Position numbers and translations under genes: made by a program. Of a stretch of DNA of 64,000 bases, positions 48,431 to 58,024 are shown in pieces. The notes below the pieces were generated by a model that was not told the origin of the DNA, did no database searches, and saw nothing but the letters and a program-made list of their open reading frames with translations. The stretch is from NCBI GenBank assembly GCA_936432065.2, contig OW386293.2, positions 61,898,265 through 61,962,264 of the forward strand. Direction: 5' to 3'. Each line of letters starts with the position of its first letter. Position 1 is the stretch's first letter. This DNA comes from Rutpela maculata. Lineage: Eukaryota > Arthropoda > Insecta > Coleoptera > Cerambycidae.

Positions 48431-49319
48431 AATCATTACTTACTTTCATTGTTTCACCGTAGAAATTGACTATTCAAAAAAAATTACAACAAAAAACGTA
48501 TATCATTGTAATCATTGCCACAATACCAAATATCTGAAACTGCCTTAAAGATAATGGCATGTTTTGTTTTTAAATATTTATAAATGTCAGGTTTGCTGCA
48601 CAGCATTTTATTGTAACCTTATATGGTACAAACGAAAACAACATTAATTTTTTTTAACAATTTATTTATACAAGGCAAACTCAAAAGTTTCCATTCAAAT
48701 ATAATAAAATAATAATTTATTTACAAAAAATGTAACCCTTAAATTACAAAAAAAAAAATCATTTACTACAGTAACTACATATGAATTAGATTTCATTCAT
48801 TTTTGGCAATTTAATAGTAAATGCATAAAAATAAAGTTTCTATATTAAGCGGGGGCTTGCTAATTTATAGAACATGGAAGTTACCCCTTTCTAGGTGGTG
48901 GCACCTAACAAAAAGACAAGGAGCTGGAAGAGTATCAAATTTTGAGAAGAAAAAGTTCTATACAATTTCACATAAATTGAGTCTTTAAATTATAACGTTT
49001 ATGTTGCAAAAAATTGGATTTCAATAGGTTTTTGTCAATTAACAATGAAACTGAGTGAAAACACAGTCAAATAAGAGATCTACTAAACTGAAGATGAATT
49101 CAGTTTTTTATAAATCCTGTAGAGTTAATGGTTTTGGAGATCTGGGAGTATAAAAGTGGCGTCCGAACGTCTACAAGACGAAATATTTCCTTTAAATATA
49201 AAATGTCTTACAAACTATAGCACTTACGTTAAAAATGCTGACAATCACACACTGAAAAGTAATAATAATAAATAAAAGTGTGTAAGTTGTGATTTGCATA
49301 ATACCTAAATAATATTCTC
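48431..49319. other. HARB non-coding interval
   Basis: About 0.9 kb of AT-rich sequence without recognised genes or repeats. Confidence 0.4.
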
Positions 49320-49446
49320 TATTTAAAAATAATGTTTTGAATCAAGAAATATTTTATTCATATATACGTAAATAAATAAAAGAATTTATTTATTTGCATA
49401 TATATATATGAATAAAACATTTCTTAATTCAAAAAATATTTTTAAG
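49320..49446. repeat. Inverted repeat (foldback) in HARB
   Basis: Arms around AAGAAATATTTTATTCATAT and ATATGAATAAAACATTTCTT, separated by an AT-rich centre with TAAATAAATAAA and TTTATTTATTT. A MITE-like or local hairpin. Confidence 0.7.
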
Positions 49447-50223
49447 TATGCAAAATGAAAGTTCATTAAGCTTTCAAATGATTTTTTGGTTATTTCTGTA
49501 ACATAAAAAACAAAAAAGTTATGACATAAAATGTACTTTTCCAATTGTTTTTAATAAGAACGTCACCATTTTGTTAATGTTAGTCAGTAATTAAAAAAAT
49601 ATATTCCCATATAGTGTTTTTCCCTAATATATAGTATAACCTAGAAGCTCAAATTTTTTTGTCAGCTTACAGCACTCGCTTTAGAAAAGAAATGCATTTT
49701 AAACTGTAAAGGGATTTTAGAAAAACAGTAACATTCTTGTTACATTGCAAATCTTAATAAACATTACTTTTAGCATGAAAATGGCAGACATAAAAAATGA
49801 AGTTATAAACTGACATTTTATAGATGGTGTCATATGGTTCTTAGGATGAAGAAGTATTTAGTTAAAAAGCTGCCACTTTCATCAAAAATTATAAGGAACA
49901 AAATTAAAGACAATTAATCAACCTTCAAAATAATTTTTTCTTTGTTTCTGCATAACAAAAAATAAAGAAGTTATGGCTGATGCAATGTGCATTCTCACAT
50001 TTTTTAAACAAAATGTCTTATTGCAATTGCTCAGTAGTTATATTTTTTTTCAAAAATATTGTCTTTTGTTAATATATGCTCACTTTTTCTCCATTTAAAA
50101 CATTTGTTTTAGAAAAAAAAAATTTGTTCCGCCATATTAGAGCCACCATTTTCAATATTCTAATTTTGATTTCAGTTTCGTAATCAGTCGGTCGGTTCTT
50201 GGTAAAAGGTGACAATATTAGGT
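49447..50223. other. HARB non-coding interval
   Basis: AT-rich, no gene recognised. A short reverse frame (50275-50069) has no similarity that I know of. Confidence 0.35.
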
Positions 50224-50392
50224 AGTCAATTTTGTTTATTGATAACCGATTTCGAAACATGGAACACTTCATCATTACATCATAAACACATTTTTATTGG
50301 GGATATCCCATAAAAAAATATTTTTATAATATGATGATGAAGTATTACACGCTTCAAAACCAGTTATCAATAAAACAAATCGACTAATATTT
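50224..50392. repeat. Foldback MITE-like repeat in HARB
   Basis: Left arm TTTGTTTATTGATAACCGAT...TTCATCAT and right arm ATGATGAAG...CAGTTATCAATAAAACAAAT are inverted copies, about 60 bp each, around an AT-rich loop. This looks like a small palindromic MITE. Confidence 0.7.
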
Positions 50393-50649
50393 ACACTTGT
50401 TGTTCAGTTCCCAAATGTGCCCCCTCACACTAACCATAACGAGAGTATACAATATGAAATACTATTGTCTATTCTGGCAGTGAACCTTTCAAAATGTAGT
50501 CCCATTGCCATGGCACACAACCTTCATCTGACACAAAATAATCTGCGAGGTCATCACGAGCCTTTATGGCAGCTCTACTTGCATTATTGGCGCCAAGCCG
50601 TCCTACTGGCCGTAAATTGCAGACCTCAGTAGGCTCTCTCCAGGCACCT

Positions 50650-50905
50650 GTACTGCCCTCCCAAGGAGAAAGGACTTATCTCAATTTTTTTTAAAAATCG
50701 GTTCTTAGCATTTTTAGTATGGTTTCAAACATATCTATTATATTACCTTCGATATTACCTAAGCAGATTGGCTCTATCTCGAGTGGTATGCCGGTAAAAG
50801 CGTTAATAAAATACATCGTATATCAAAAATCTTAAGAATTCCTAGGCAAAATGGACTTAACACAACATTGAGTTAAGTCCTTTCTCCGTAGGAGGGCAGT
50901 GTATG
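50650..50905. repeat. Inverted repeat at the 3' end of the transposase gene
   Basis: About 35 bp at 50653-50689 (with GCCCTCC and GGAGAAAGGACTTA) is repeated in inverse orientation at about 50869-50905 (TAAGTCCTTTCTCC and GGAGGGC). The right arm covers the last codons of the transposase, so transcripts could fold here. Confidence 0.65.
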
Positions 50906-52072
50906 TACCATTCCACTTTCATCAACGTAATCTTGAAGACCAGTTGCACTGTAGTACCTTTCTATTACCGGGATATCCATTTCACTTTTTTGAACGAAGT
51001 TGTGCAGCACAATTGTGGCCTTTACAATTTGTTCGCATAATTGTACGCTGGCTATAATCGGTCTACGCAGAATGCGCCACCTCTGTGCTAAAATACCGAA
51101 CGTATTCTCAATGGTACGCCTTGCTCTTGAGACGCGGTAATTGAAAATTTTTTTCTTCTCGTTCAACTTGTCTCCAGGATATGGTCGTATGATGCGCTTA
51201 TGCAGTGGAAAGGCTTGATCAGCTACCACAAAATATTCACATGTGGTATTTGATTTTGGCAGCTTTGTTGGCTGTGGTACATCTAACTCTTCCTTTAACA
51301 GGGCCTTGCCAAATCCACTCTCCTGGAAGACTGTGCTATCGTGGTTTGCCCCTGCACCTCCAATGTCTAGCATTGTGAAGCGGTAGTATGCATCACACGA
51401 AGCCATCACAACGATGCTAAAGCTTTTTTTATAGTTAAAAAAAGCCGACCCAGAATATTTTGGTGACTGTATAATTACATGTTTGCCATCAACAGCTCCA
51501 ATGCAGTTGGGCATATTCCACCGAAGATAAAAGCCTTCTGCAATTTTCTTCAAAGACTCCAAAGTTGGCACAGGTAGCACAATTGGCATCAATACATCCC
51601 ACAAAACTTCTGTTGTCTCTTTTACAATGCAATGCACGGTGGTTTTGCCAACTCGGAAAAGTCTGGCTATTTCCTGCATGGAGCAGCCCTCAGCCAAGTA
51701 ACTGAAAAGGCAATACATGATTATTACATTAAATTATATATTTCAAACACATACTGCAACGTCATGGTGATCCGCCGAAAGAGAACCACCTCGTCTATCC
51801 TTCTGTAAACTCGGGCCAACTAGATGCAAAAGGTAGCGAAACATATTTGGTGTCATCCTTGTATATTTCACAAACTGTTCAACATCTATCTCTTCCGTCA
51901 ACATACTTTTCACTAACGTGTAGTACTGCCCTTCACGTTTTCGGTTTCTATTCATAGGTCGAACTTTAAATCTACGCTCACACCTCTGTCGTGACTTAAA
52001 ATGCATTACGCACAGTGCTGTTGACGCCAATAACACTGCAGTGCAAGCGGCAATTTTTTGGGTTGGATTCAT
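50873..52072 (-). CDS. HARB DDE transposase (HARBI1-like), probably two exons
   Basis: Main exon 51718-50873: an HTH-like segment MQEIARLFRVGKTTVHCIV, then the nuclease core with IGAVDGKHVII (first D), GGAGANHDSTVF (second D), VADQAFPLH, and RRTIENTFGILAQRWRIL (E). This is the DDE_Tnp_4 pattern of PIF/Harbinger. The upstream exon starts at MNPTQKIAAC (52072) and ends near 51760. A ~60-bp intron begins GTATGT and has TTTTCAG/TTACTT, but the phases do not agree with that acceptor; using the AG in GGCTGAG/GGCTGC (phase 0) would keep the frame and lose five residues. So a non-obvious splice or a small frame lesion exists. Total about 375 residues, normal for the family. Confidence 0.88.
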
Positions 52073-52321
52073 TTCAAAAATCAACAACGAAATTAACACA
52101 AATACTAAAAAGTTAAAACCAGGTTAGGTTTTAGGTTAAGCGTAAACGCCATGGCCGGGAAACTTATATGGTCAAGGTCAAGAAATCAGCAATAGTTGAC
52201 ACACACCAGACGCGAGATGCCGCTAGGGTCGTTTCCTTTGCGCTGCGCATGCCTGTAATTTTAGAACACTCACAGAATAATTTATTTTGTTGTTTTGTTT
52301 GTTTGTGTGCTGTCAATTATC
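52073..52321. promoter_or_regulatory. Divergent promoter region between transposase and THAP genes
   Basis: About 250 bp between the two oppositely oriented genes. It includes ACACACCAGACGCGAGATG (52200-52218), which recurs at 54214-54232 near the right end of HARB, and a GC-rich patch GCGCTGCGCATGC. Promoter use is inferred from the gene arrangement. Confidence 0.45.
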
Positions 52322-53853
52322 ATGGTTTTTTAGTGTTGTGTTCCATTGTGTAAAAACACTTCAAGTAATTCTAAAATGCATCGGTTTCCTAGTGACCAAA
52401 AGGTAAATTCTTACATTTTTTATCAGTATTTATACAAATAACTACTAGGAAATATTTGGAATGAAGGTTAGGTTATAAAATTTATAATTTTTACTGAAAT
52501 GTTTAAATAGAAATGTAGGTATCTCCATAAGATTCATTTGTGCATTTTCATAAAAAGACAGAGCTGCTAATAAAAAAAACATACTATTTGTTGGACAAAT
52601 ATTACTTAGATTATTTTTATTTTATTCACTCATCATGGGATTGCCGCACTTGCCTACGAGTTGTGAAGTCAAACTTCCCATTTGTGACAGAAGTATTACT
52701 TTATGCACCTTTTGCATAAATTACTATTTTATTTTAATTATTATGAGCTCTCAAATGAATTTAATATTTAATTTTTTGTTATAGCTATTCAGTGAGTGGT
52801 TAACACGAATTAAAAATAGCAAAGTAGAAGGCAAGGAAATGAATAATATCAGAGCTGGCTACAGAATTTGTGATATCCATTTTGCAAATGATTGTCGAAT
52901 TTATGGCCGATGGGGAGCGAATTTGAAAGCTGACAGCATTCCTTCCATGCATTTACCTTACTACGCACCAGGTAAATTTTTCTTTGCTAACATACTAAAA
53001 TAACAGTTACTTTGAAAGTTACTTCGAGAGGTTATAATTAAATAAATCAGTATCTTATATTAGATGTTGATGTCTCGGAATTTTAAAGACTGTTGAGGCT
53101 ATGCAGACGCATTATTTTTGTTTATTTTTAAATTTGGCCTAAACCAGAAATGGCTGTCAGGACTACTGTCTGGCCTGAAATTTGCGTAACTCTCACCAGA
53201 CGAGGTTGGGCAGTAGGTAGACAGGATGTCATAGGATAAGGGTAGTTTTTAAGTCTTATACAAGCTTTAAAATATAGCAGTTTACCATTTATCAATATAC
53301 AAGTCGAAGCTTACAGTAAAGTACTCTAAAATTACTGGTTTATTATATCAATCCTTTCCCGTAATTAAAATCTAAAATAATACATTCCAAGTGGTTCTTC
53401 GAATAAAACAGGCCCAACAAAGTCTTTAAATGATTCTTTACACTTTCTGGCTATTAGTGGTATAAAAGGAAAATTAATATTAACCTCTTTGCTGGTTTGG
53501 ACGAATTCTGCTTGAAACTCAATCGCAACCATACTTCGTCTCTAGTACCAAAAACATGCTTTGTAATGATAATAACGAATTTAGCTTGATTTTCTCTTGA
53601 AATATGTCCATGTTATTTTGATGTAAACAAGCTGCAGTCTTTCAAACTGCGCCTAAATTCATATAGTAATAATAACCTGAATTCATTTGCGTTTTTTTTC
53701 CTAAACTTCTTTGTGTTATTAGGAACACCACCAGAAGTGGAAGGGCCAATTGATATAAGTGCTCCGTCAACATCAGCATTTCGTGCACAAGAATGTTCCA
53801 CTCTTACCAACCTGCCTCAGCATGAATACGCCATGGAAAACTTACTGAAGTAG
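52322..53853 (+). pseudogene. HARB THAP-finger protein gene, three exons, early stop
   Basis: Exons 52322/52334-52402, 52785-52971 and 53723-53853, with junctions AAAG/GTAAAT, TATAG/CTATT, CCAG/GTAAAT and TTAG/GAACA in matching phases. The protein of about 129 residues has a complete THAP zinc finger: CCVPLCKNTSSN, MHRFPSDQ, EWLTRIKN, YRICDIHF (the C2-H part) and SIPSMHLP (AVPTIF-like box), then a short tail. An ATG lies at 52322 but codon 4 is TAG (52331-52333), just before the first Cys. Either the gene is dead, or TTTTTTAG is a splice acceptor joined to an upstream exon. THAP fingers are sequence-specific DNA binders, well known in P-element transposases. Confidence 0.8.
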
Positions 53854-54459
53854 CAAATACATATACCTAATCATTTTTTCTCATCTTAAAATATAAAGTT
53901 TTGGCCAAGGACAAATTATCTTTCAATATTTCATCACTAGTTTTTATGTTATTATATTTTGACAACTCTGTATAATGTACTGACAAAAATATAAATACAT
54001 TTATATATGATACAAGAATTGTTACTTATTTATTTGAATTTTTTCTTATGCCACAATCAGATTGCAAAGAAAGTCATTTTATAAAAAGACACTATTTGGG
54101 TAGTCTTTTTATGAAATGACTAATTTTGCTATCTGGTTGCGGCATATATGCAAGTAATGTAATACCCAAGTAATATGAATATATTTAAAAGAGCCGCCGT
54201 AACCACTTAGTAAACACACCAGACGCGAGATGGCGCATTTCGTGGCGTTTGCAGTGAGAGTTGCCTATCTATATCATATATATAAATCTTTTATCTATGG
54301 TAAACGCGTAAACAAAAATAAATTGACAACTGACAATCTGACGCTACGGAGCATGTGCATCAGCGGCGACTCTATTGGTCTGTTATGCTATTTTAGGACC
54401 AACTTAGGACGAAGATCAGTTTTTATAAACCCGTCAAAAATCTTAAGACATAAGACAGG
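53854..54459. other. HARB right subterminal region
   Basis: Holds a hairpin at about 54047-54149, the second ACACACCAGACGCGAGATG copy (54214-54232), and a degenerate inner copy of the terminal repeat with TTTTATAAACCCGTC at 54421-54435. No gene recognised. Confidence 0.55.
54047..54149. repeat. Hairpin (about 45-bp arms) near the right end of HARB
   Basis: Left arm with TATGCCACAATCAGATTGCA and AGTCATTTTATAAAAAGAC, right arm with GTCTTTTTATGAAATGACT and TCTGGTTGCGGCATA; loop of about 12 bases. Confidence 0.8.
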
Positions 54460-54525
54460 TTTAGGGAAAAAATTAAGACTAAGACAGGCTAAGTTAGGAC
54501 TGGGACTTTTTTTATAAACTCGCCT
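54460..54525 (-). repeat. HARB right terminal inverted repeat
   Basis: 66 bp identical to the inverted left end; outer flank TGA (54526-54528). Confidence 0.92.
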
Positions 54526-54528
54526 TGA

Positions 54529-54646
54529 TACCTGCTGCAATCAAAAAGTTGTCGAAACGCTTTATCCATTTCTGCCATCTGGGTCCTATGTTTTCCATTC
54601 CTGTGACCACATTAAAGTGTTCAATATTGCCGAAAATGTTGTCCAT
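54529..54646 (-). pseudogene. Ty3-3 gag, N-terminal part
   Basis: Starts at the ATG on the reverse strand at 54646 with about 39 codons, including GPRWQKWIKRFDNFLIAAGI, the characteristic N-terminal Gag segment of this Ty3/Gypsy group. It is continued by 45672 leftward once HARB and one TGA are removed; a small separate frameshift near 45655 then follows. Confidence 0.8.
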
Positions 54647-54690
54647 TTTGTTTGCCTGGAACTTTGTTTACGTTGTGTAATCAACTAATT

Positions 54691-54707
54691 ACAAATTTTC
54701 GTCGCCG
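54691..54707 (-). promoter_or_regulatory. Probable primer-binding site of Ty3-3
   Basis: Immediately internal to the 5' LTR the reverse strand reads CGGCGACGAAAATTTGT, a GGCGACG-type site, 60 bp upstream of the gag start codon. Confidence 0.5.
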
Positions 54708-54864
54708 ATGTACTGTTGTGGATTATAAAAATAAATGTTTTAGATAGCTCAACACTTAACTTCATTACAAAACTCAATTTCTAACTGTCATTCTAGTTAC
54801 ATTTTATTAGATTTTAGTGGTAGCCTTTGGCGCCAATATTGAATTTGAAATTTTAAACATTACA
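54708..54864 (-). repeat. 5' LTR of Ty3-3 (157 bp)
   Basis: Reverse strand begins TGTAATG, has a CTAATAAAATG polyadenylation-type site, and ends CAGTACAT. It pairs with 22253-22903 minus sLTR-2. Outer flank TAAG at 54865-54868. Confidence 0.8.
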
Positions 54865-55011
54865 TAAGGTAGTCGACTTTATCAAAAAGCTGAACCTATT
54901 GGGTGAAATATAATTAGGAGTGAGCCACAATAGACCAGATGGTCGCGGTGGAGGGTCTGTTACTAGCCCACTCACATATCAACCTAACCTAACCTAATCT
55001 AACCCCACAGA
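54865..55011 (+). mobile_element. LINE-3 3' end: last codons, 3' UTR and CCTAA tail
   Basis: The frame from 22252 continues here as VVDFIKKLNLLGEI and a stop at 54911-54913. A short 3' UTR follows and then AACCTAACCTAACCTAATCT (about 54991-55010), a CCTAA-repeat tail. The 11-bp TSD ACCCCACAGAT follows at 55012-55022. Confidence 0.85.
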
Positions 55012-55377
55012 TACTCCAATACAACAAACAGACCTCGACCAAATACCAAATCAAATACAAACGATAAATCTCAACGACAGTTTCGACCCGTCCCTGAACT
55101 TCCCAGAACAGAAGTTCTTTTAAATACACTTTCACATACCTTGTTAACAGTAAATTCAAAAAATCTTTATTATATGAAAGACACAACCGGCAAATTCAAG
55201 ATTTTAATTGACACAGGCACAGGTATTTCAATTTTTAAACCTAAAATTATAGACGTAGATCTCCCGAAAATGTAATTATACAGGGTATTACTGATCAAAA
55301 AATTTAAATCAATGAATCCGTTCTCATTCCATTTTCAGATGAGTCACACAAAGTGTATATCTATAATCTAGATATAG
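55012..55377 (+). pseudogene. Ty3-2 gag end and protease start
   Basis: Continues the gag frame of 11663 for about 30 codons, then after a frameshift at about 55095 leads into FKILIDTGTGISIF, a DTG aspartic protease. Further frameshifts occur near 55275. LINE-7 interrupts it at 55378. Confidence 0.75.
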
Positions 55378-56638
55378 AATCGTATTTAACAAATCGCAAA
55401 CAGTGTGTAGCTGAGGTAGGAAAAAATGGAGAAATTATAAAATCGGAAATGGCTGTCTTGCGAAAGGGAGTCCCTCAAGGCTCAATTTTGGGCCCTTTAC
55501 TATACATACTATATACAAATGAACTACCGAAAGTTGTAGAAAAAACTATGATTCTATATGCAGATGACACATCAGTGATATTTAGCGAGGAAAGGAAGTG
55601 AAGACTGTAGAATGATAATAAGTGATAGTAAATACAATGAATGAATGGTTTGAAGCGAACAATCTGTTATTAAACGTTGAAAAAACACAATTAATAAAAT
55701 TTGAAAACAGATCAAATAATGGAATATTTACAGCTAATATTGGTGACACTCAAATACAATCAGCAGAAACTCTTTTATTTCTTGGTGTCTATATTGACAA
55801 AAAATTGAATTGGAAACCACATATAGACAATCTGGCAAAAAATATGGCCAAGCAATGTTATGCATTAAAAACCATTGCGAAAGAGGTAAATACAAAAGCA
55901 GCACTAATAGCCTACCATGCTTATTTTCAATCAAAAATAAGGTATGGGTTAATTTTTTGGGGAAACTCGGTTGAGGTTGACAGGATTCTAATTATGCAGA
56001 AGAGATGTATAAGAGGTATTTTCAAAATGTCACAAAGAGAAAGCTGTCGTAACATATTCATTAAAGAACAAATATTAACGATAATTAGTTTGTATATTTA
56101 TGAGGCTGTGGTGTTCATACTTGATAATAAGGAAATTTTTTCAGAGTGTACAAAAAATTTCAAATATAACACAAGAAACAAAAAAGACCTAATGGCAGAT
56201 GGATCGAAATACACATATATACAAAAAAATGTGCACTTCAGTATTATTAAAATCTGGAATAAATTACCCAGCGAATTTAGAGTACTCCCAAAAAGAATTT
56301 AAAAAAATAAACTCAAAACCTATCTTCTCAATAAACCATATTACACCATACATGAATTTTTTAATAAAAATGAGTTGAGATTATAGGCGTCTGTTTGCTT
56401 GTATTATTTTTAGCTTTTATTTCTCTTTTATACTATGTAAGTGTTTTTTTTGTATTCGTGTTTTTGTATTTATATTTTATACTGTAAATCATTTTAGATA
56501 TTTATAGTTTAATGTTTTTAATTATCTGTTCTATTTTTTAAGTAAATGTGCAAAGGTGCTTTTTGACACGTTCCACACCCTTAATGGGTAATGTATATCG
56601 TTATGATTTATGGAACAAATAAAGAAATATCTAATATC
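55378..56638 (+). mobile_element. LINE-7, truncated CR1/Jockey-like LINE (TSD TATAG)
   Basis: Flanked by TATAG at 55373-55377 and 56639-56643. It begins within the RT: KGVPQGSILGPLLYILY and LYADDTSVIF (to 55601), then after a frameshift VEKTQLIKF, LFLGVYIDKKLNWKPH, QKRCIRGIF and YNTRNKKDL (55622-56302), and a 3' UTR. Removal rejoins the Ty3-2 protease in frame. Confidence 0.88.
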
Positions 56639-56956
56639 TATAGATTTTGATGGACTACTAGGCGCAGACTTTCTAGAACATTACGAATGCCAAGTAGACT
56701 TTAAAAATAAACAACTAGTCACAAATTTTAAAACCGTACCATTATTTAAAGTTTCGGAAGAAACTACAGCCAATTTATCTTTACAACCAAGTATTAATTC
56801 CAGTATAAAAATCCAAATTTAGGTAACATCAAAAATTTAATTTCTATCGAACCCCGTCGAACCCCGTATGGAAAAAATATGCAAATTAAAATGTAATCTG
56901 CAAAATACCGAGGCTATACTGTTAGCCCAGGAAAACGAAAGCCTTCCAAACGCTCT
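56639..56956 (+). pseudogene. Ty3-2 protease end and following linker
   Basis: Frame with IDFDGLLGADFLEHY, the C-terminal protease motif (LLGADF), and a following linker to 56820; after a stop, broken frames continue to about 56956. The expected RT is missing. Confidence 0.7.
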
Positions 56957-57062
56957 TTTTTTTTTTTAGCCCCATCGGCGCCCGAGGCCTTATTGGGTTT
57001 GAGTCTGGAGGCTGCGATGATAATTTCCTCGTTGGTGACTGGGGGCGGGGGGAGTTCCCATT
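56957..57062 (-). pseudogene. Tiny RT fragment of an I/R1-type LINE ending in a poly(A) run
   Basis: On the reverse strand this reads ELPPPPVTNEEIIIAASRL and LKPNKASGADGA, the N-terminal RT motif of LINEs such as LINE-3 (whose own copy reads SPGEDGI), then about a dozen A residues. GC-rich compared with both neighbours. Confidence 0.6.
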
Positions 57063-58024
57063 GTTCTCTGTTCCAAGCAGTCGCAGACTTAAAAGTAAAT
57101 TAAAATTCGTGAAAATATGTGAATCAAGAATAAGATGTTGTGAACAGACTAGCAATTTTACTCAGGTATCTAACCAACATGAAGTAAATAGTGGAGAACT
57201 AACAGATAAATTACATGAAATTGAAATTCTAAAGTTGGAGAATGAGAGATTAAAAAATTTATTAAAAGAAAAAGATGAGAAATATGATTTACTTTTAGAG
57301 AATAATAAACTATTGAAACAAAATAATTTGCTGCTTAATGAAAAAGTTGAGAGTATGAAAAAACACAGTACAGAAACCAACAAAAAATCGGCCTTGATTC
57401 CAAATCAAAACAAACTAGCTTATAATTCAGTGGTGAAACAAAAAAGGGTACTATCTACAAGTAATAAAAATATTCAAGACCTTTCTTCAGGTAATTCCTC
57501 AATGCCAAATATTGAGGCAGGCACTATTGTAGGGAATTCAAATTCGTCAACCTCGGAAGTCAAGATAAATACTTACTCAGACCTTGTTAATGCACAGACG
57601 GAAAAAATGAATGATATAATAAACCTAACAAATGAGAATGAAAATAGTTTTAAAACTGTCCCTTATCGCAATAAGCAACAAAAAAAGAGGTATGGAATAC
57701 AACCAGACAAAATTTGGTGAAAACGAGGTGGAAGATTTTGGTATTGAAAAGAAAGCCTGGTTATATCTCTACAGAATCAAAAGGCATCTCACAGCAGAGA
57801 AAATAATAAAATTCTTAAAAGGACGACCTAAGTTTAAACAAGCAGATATAATTGTGAAAGAACTTCCCACTAGGGAATCGCAAAATAAATGTTTCATGTT
57901 GGGGGCGAATTTTAACTTGAAAGATGAGTTATATAAACCCTCAACTTGGCCTAAAAGTGTTGCTTATAGGCGCTTTGATTTTCAAAAATACCGTGACTAT
58001 CAAAACCATCCGGAGGATTTTTAA
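57063..58024 (+). pseudogene. LINE-8 ORF1, coiled coil and C-terminal domain
   Basis: Frame 57061-57720 has an ICESRIRCC segment, a long heptad-type coiled coil (LHEIEILKLENERLKNLL and LLLENNKLLKQNNLLLNEK), and a Ser/Asn-rich linker. After a frameshift at about 57715 it continues in the frame to 58024 with WLYLYRIKRHLTAEKIIKFL, IVKELPTRESQNKCFML and STWPKSVAYRRFDF. The coiled coil would trimerise ORF1 protein on the RNA. The 5' end may be truncated. Confidence 0.8.

Larger units (their letters stand above)
45676..54525. mobile_element. HARB, 8.85-kb PIF/Harbinger transposon (TSD TGA)
   Basis: Perfect terminal inverted repeats of 66 bp starting AGGCGAGTTTATAAAA (45676-45741 and 54460-54525), flanked by TGA at 45673-45675 and 54526-54528, the 3-bp TSD size of PIF/Harbinger. 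It carries a MADF/Myb-like gene on the + strand, a DDE transposase on the reverse strand and a THAP-finger gene on the + strand. Long non-coding parts hold four or more foldback repeats. Removal joins the two parts of the Ty3-3 gag. Confidence 0.93.

Noticed and set aside
47992..48436. Two short similar reverse frames (48186-47992 and 48436-48227)
   Set aside because: They are translations of the repeated foldback arms.
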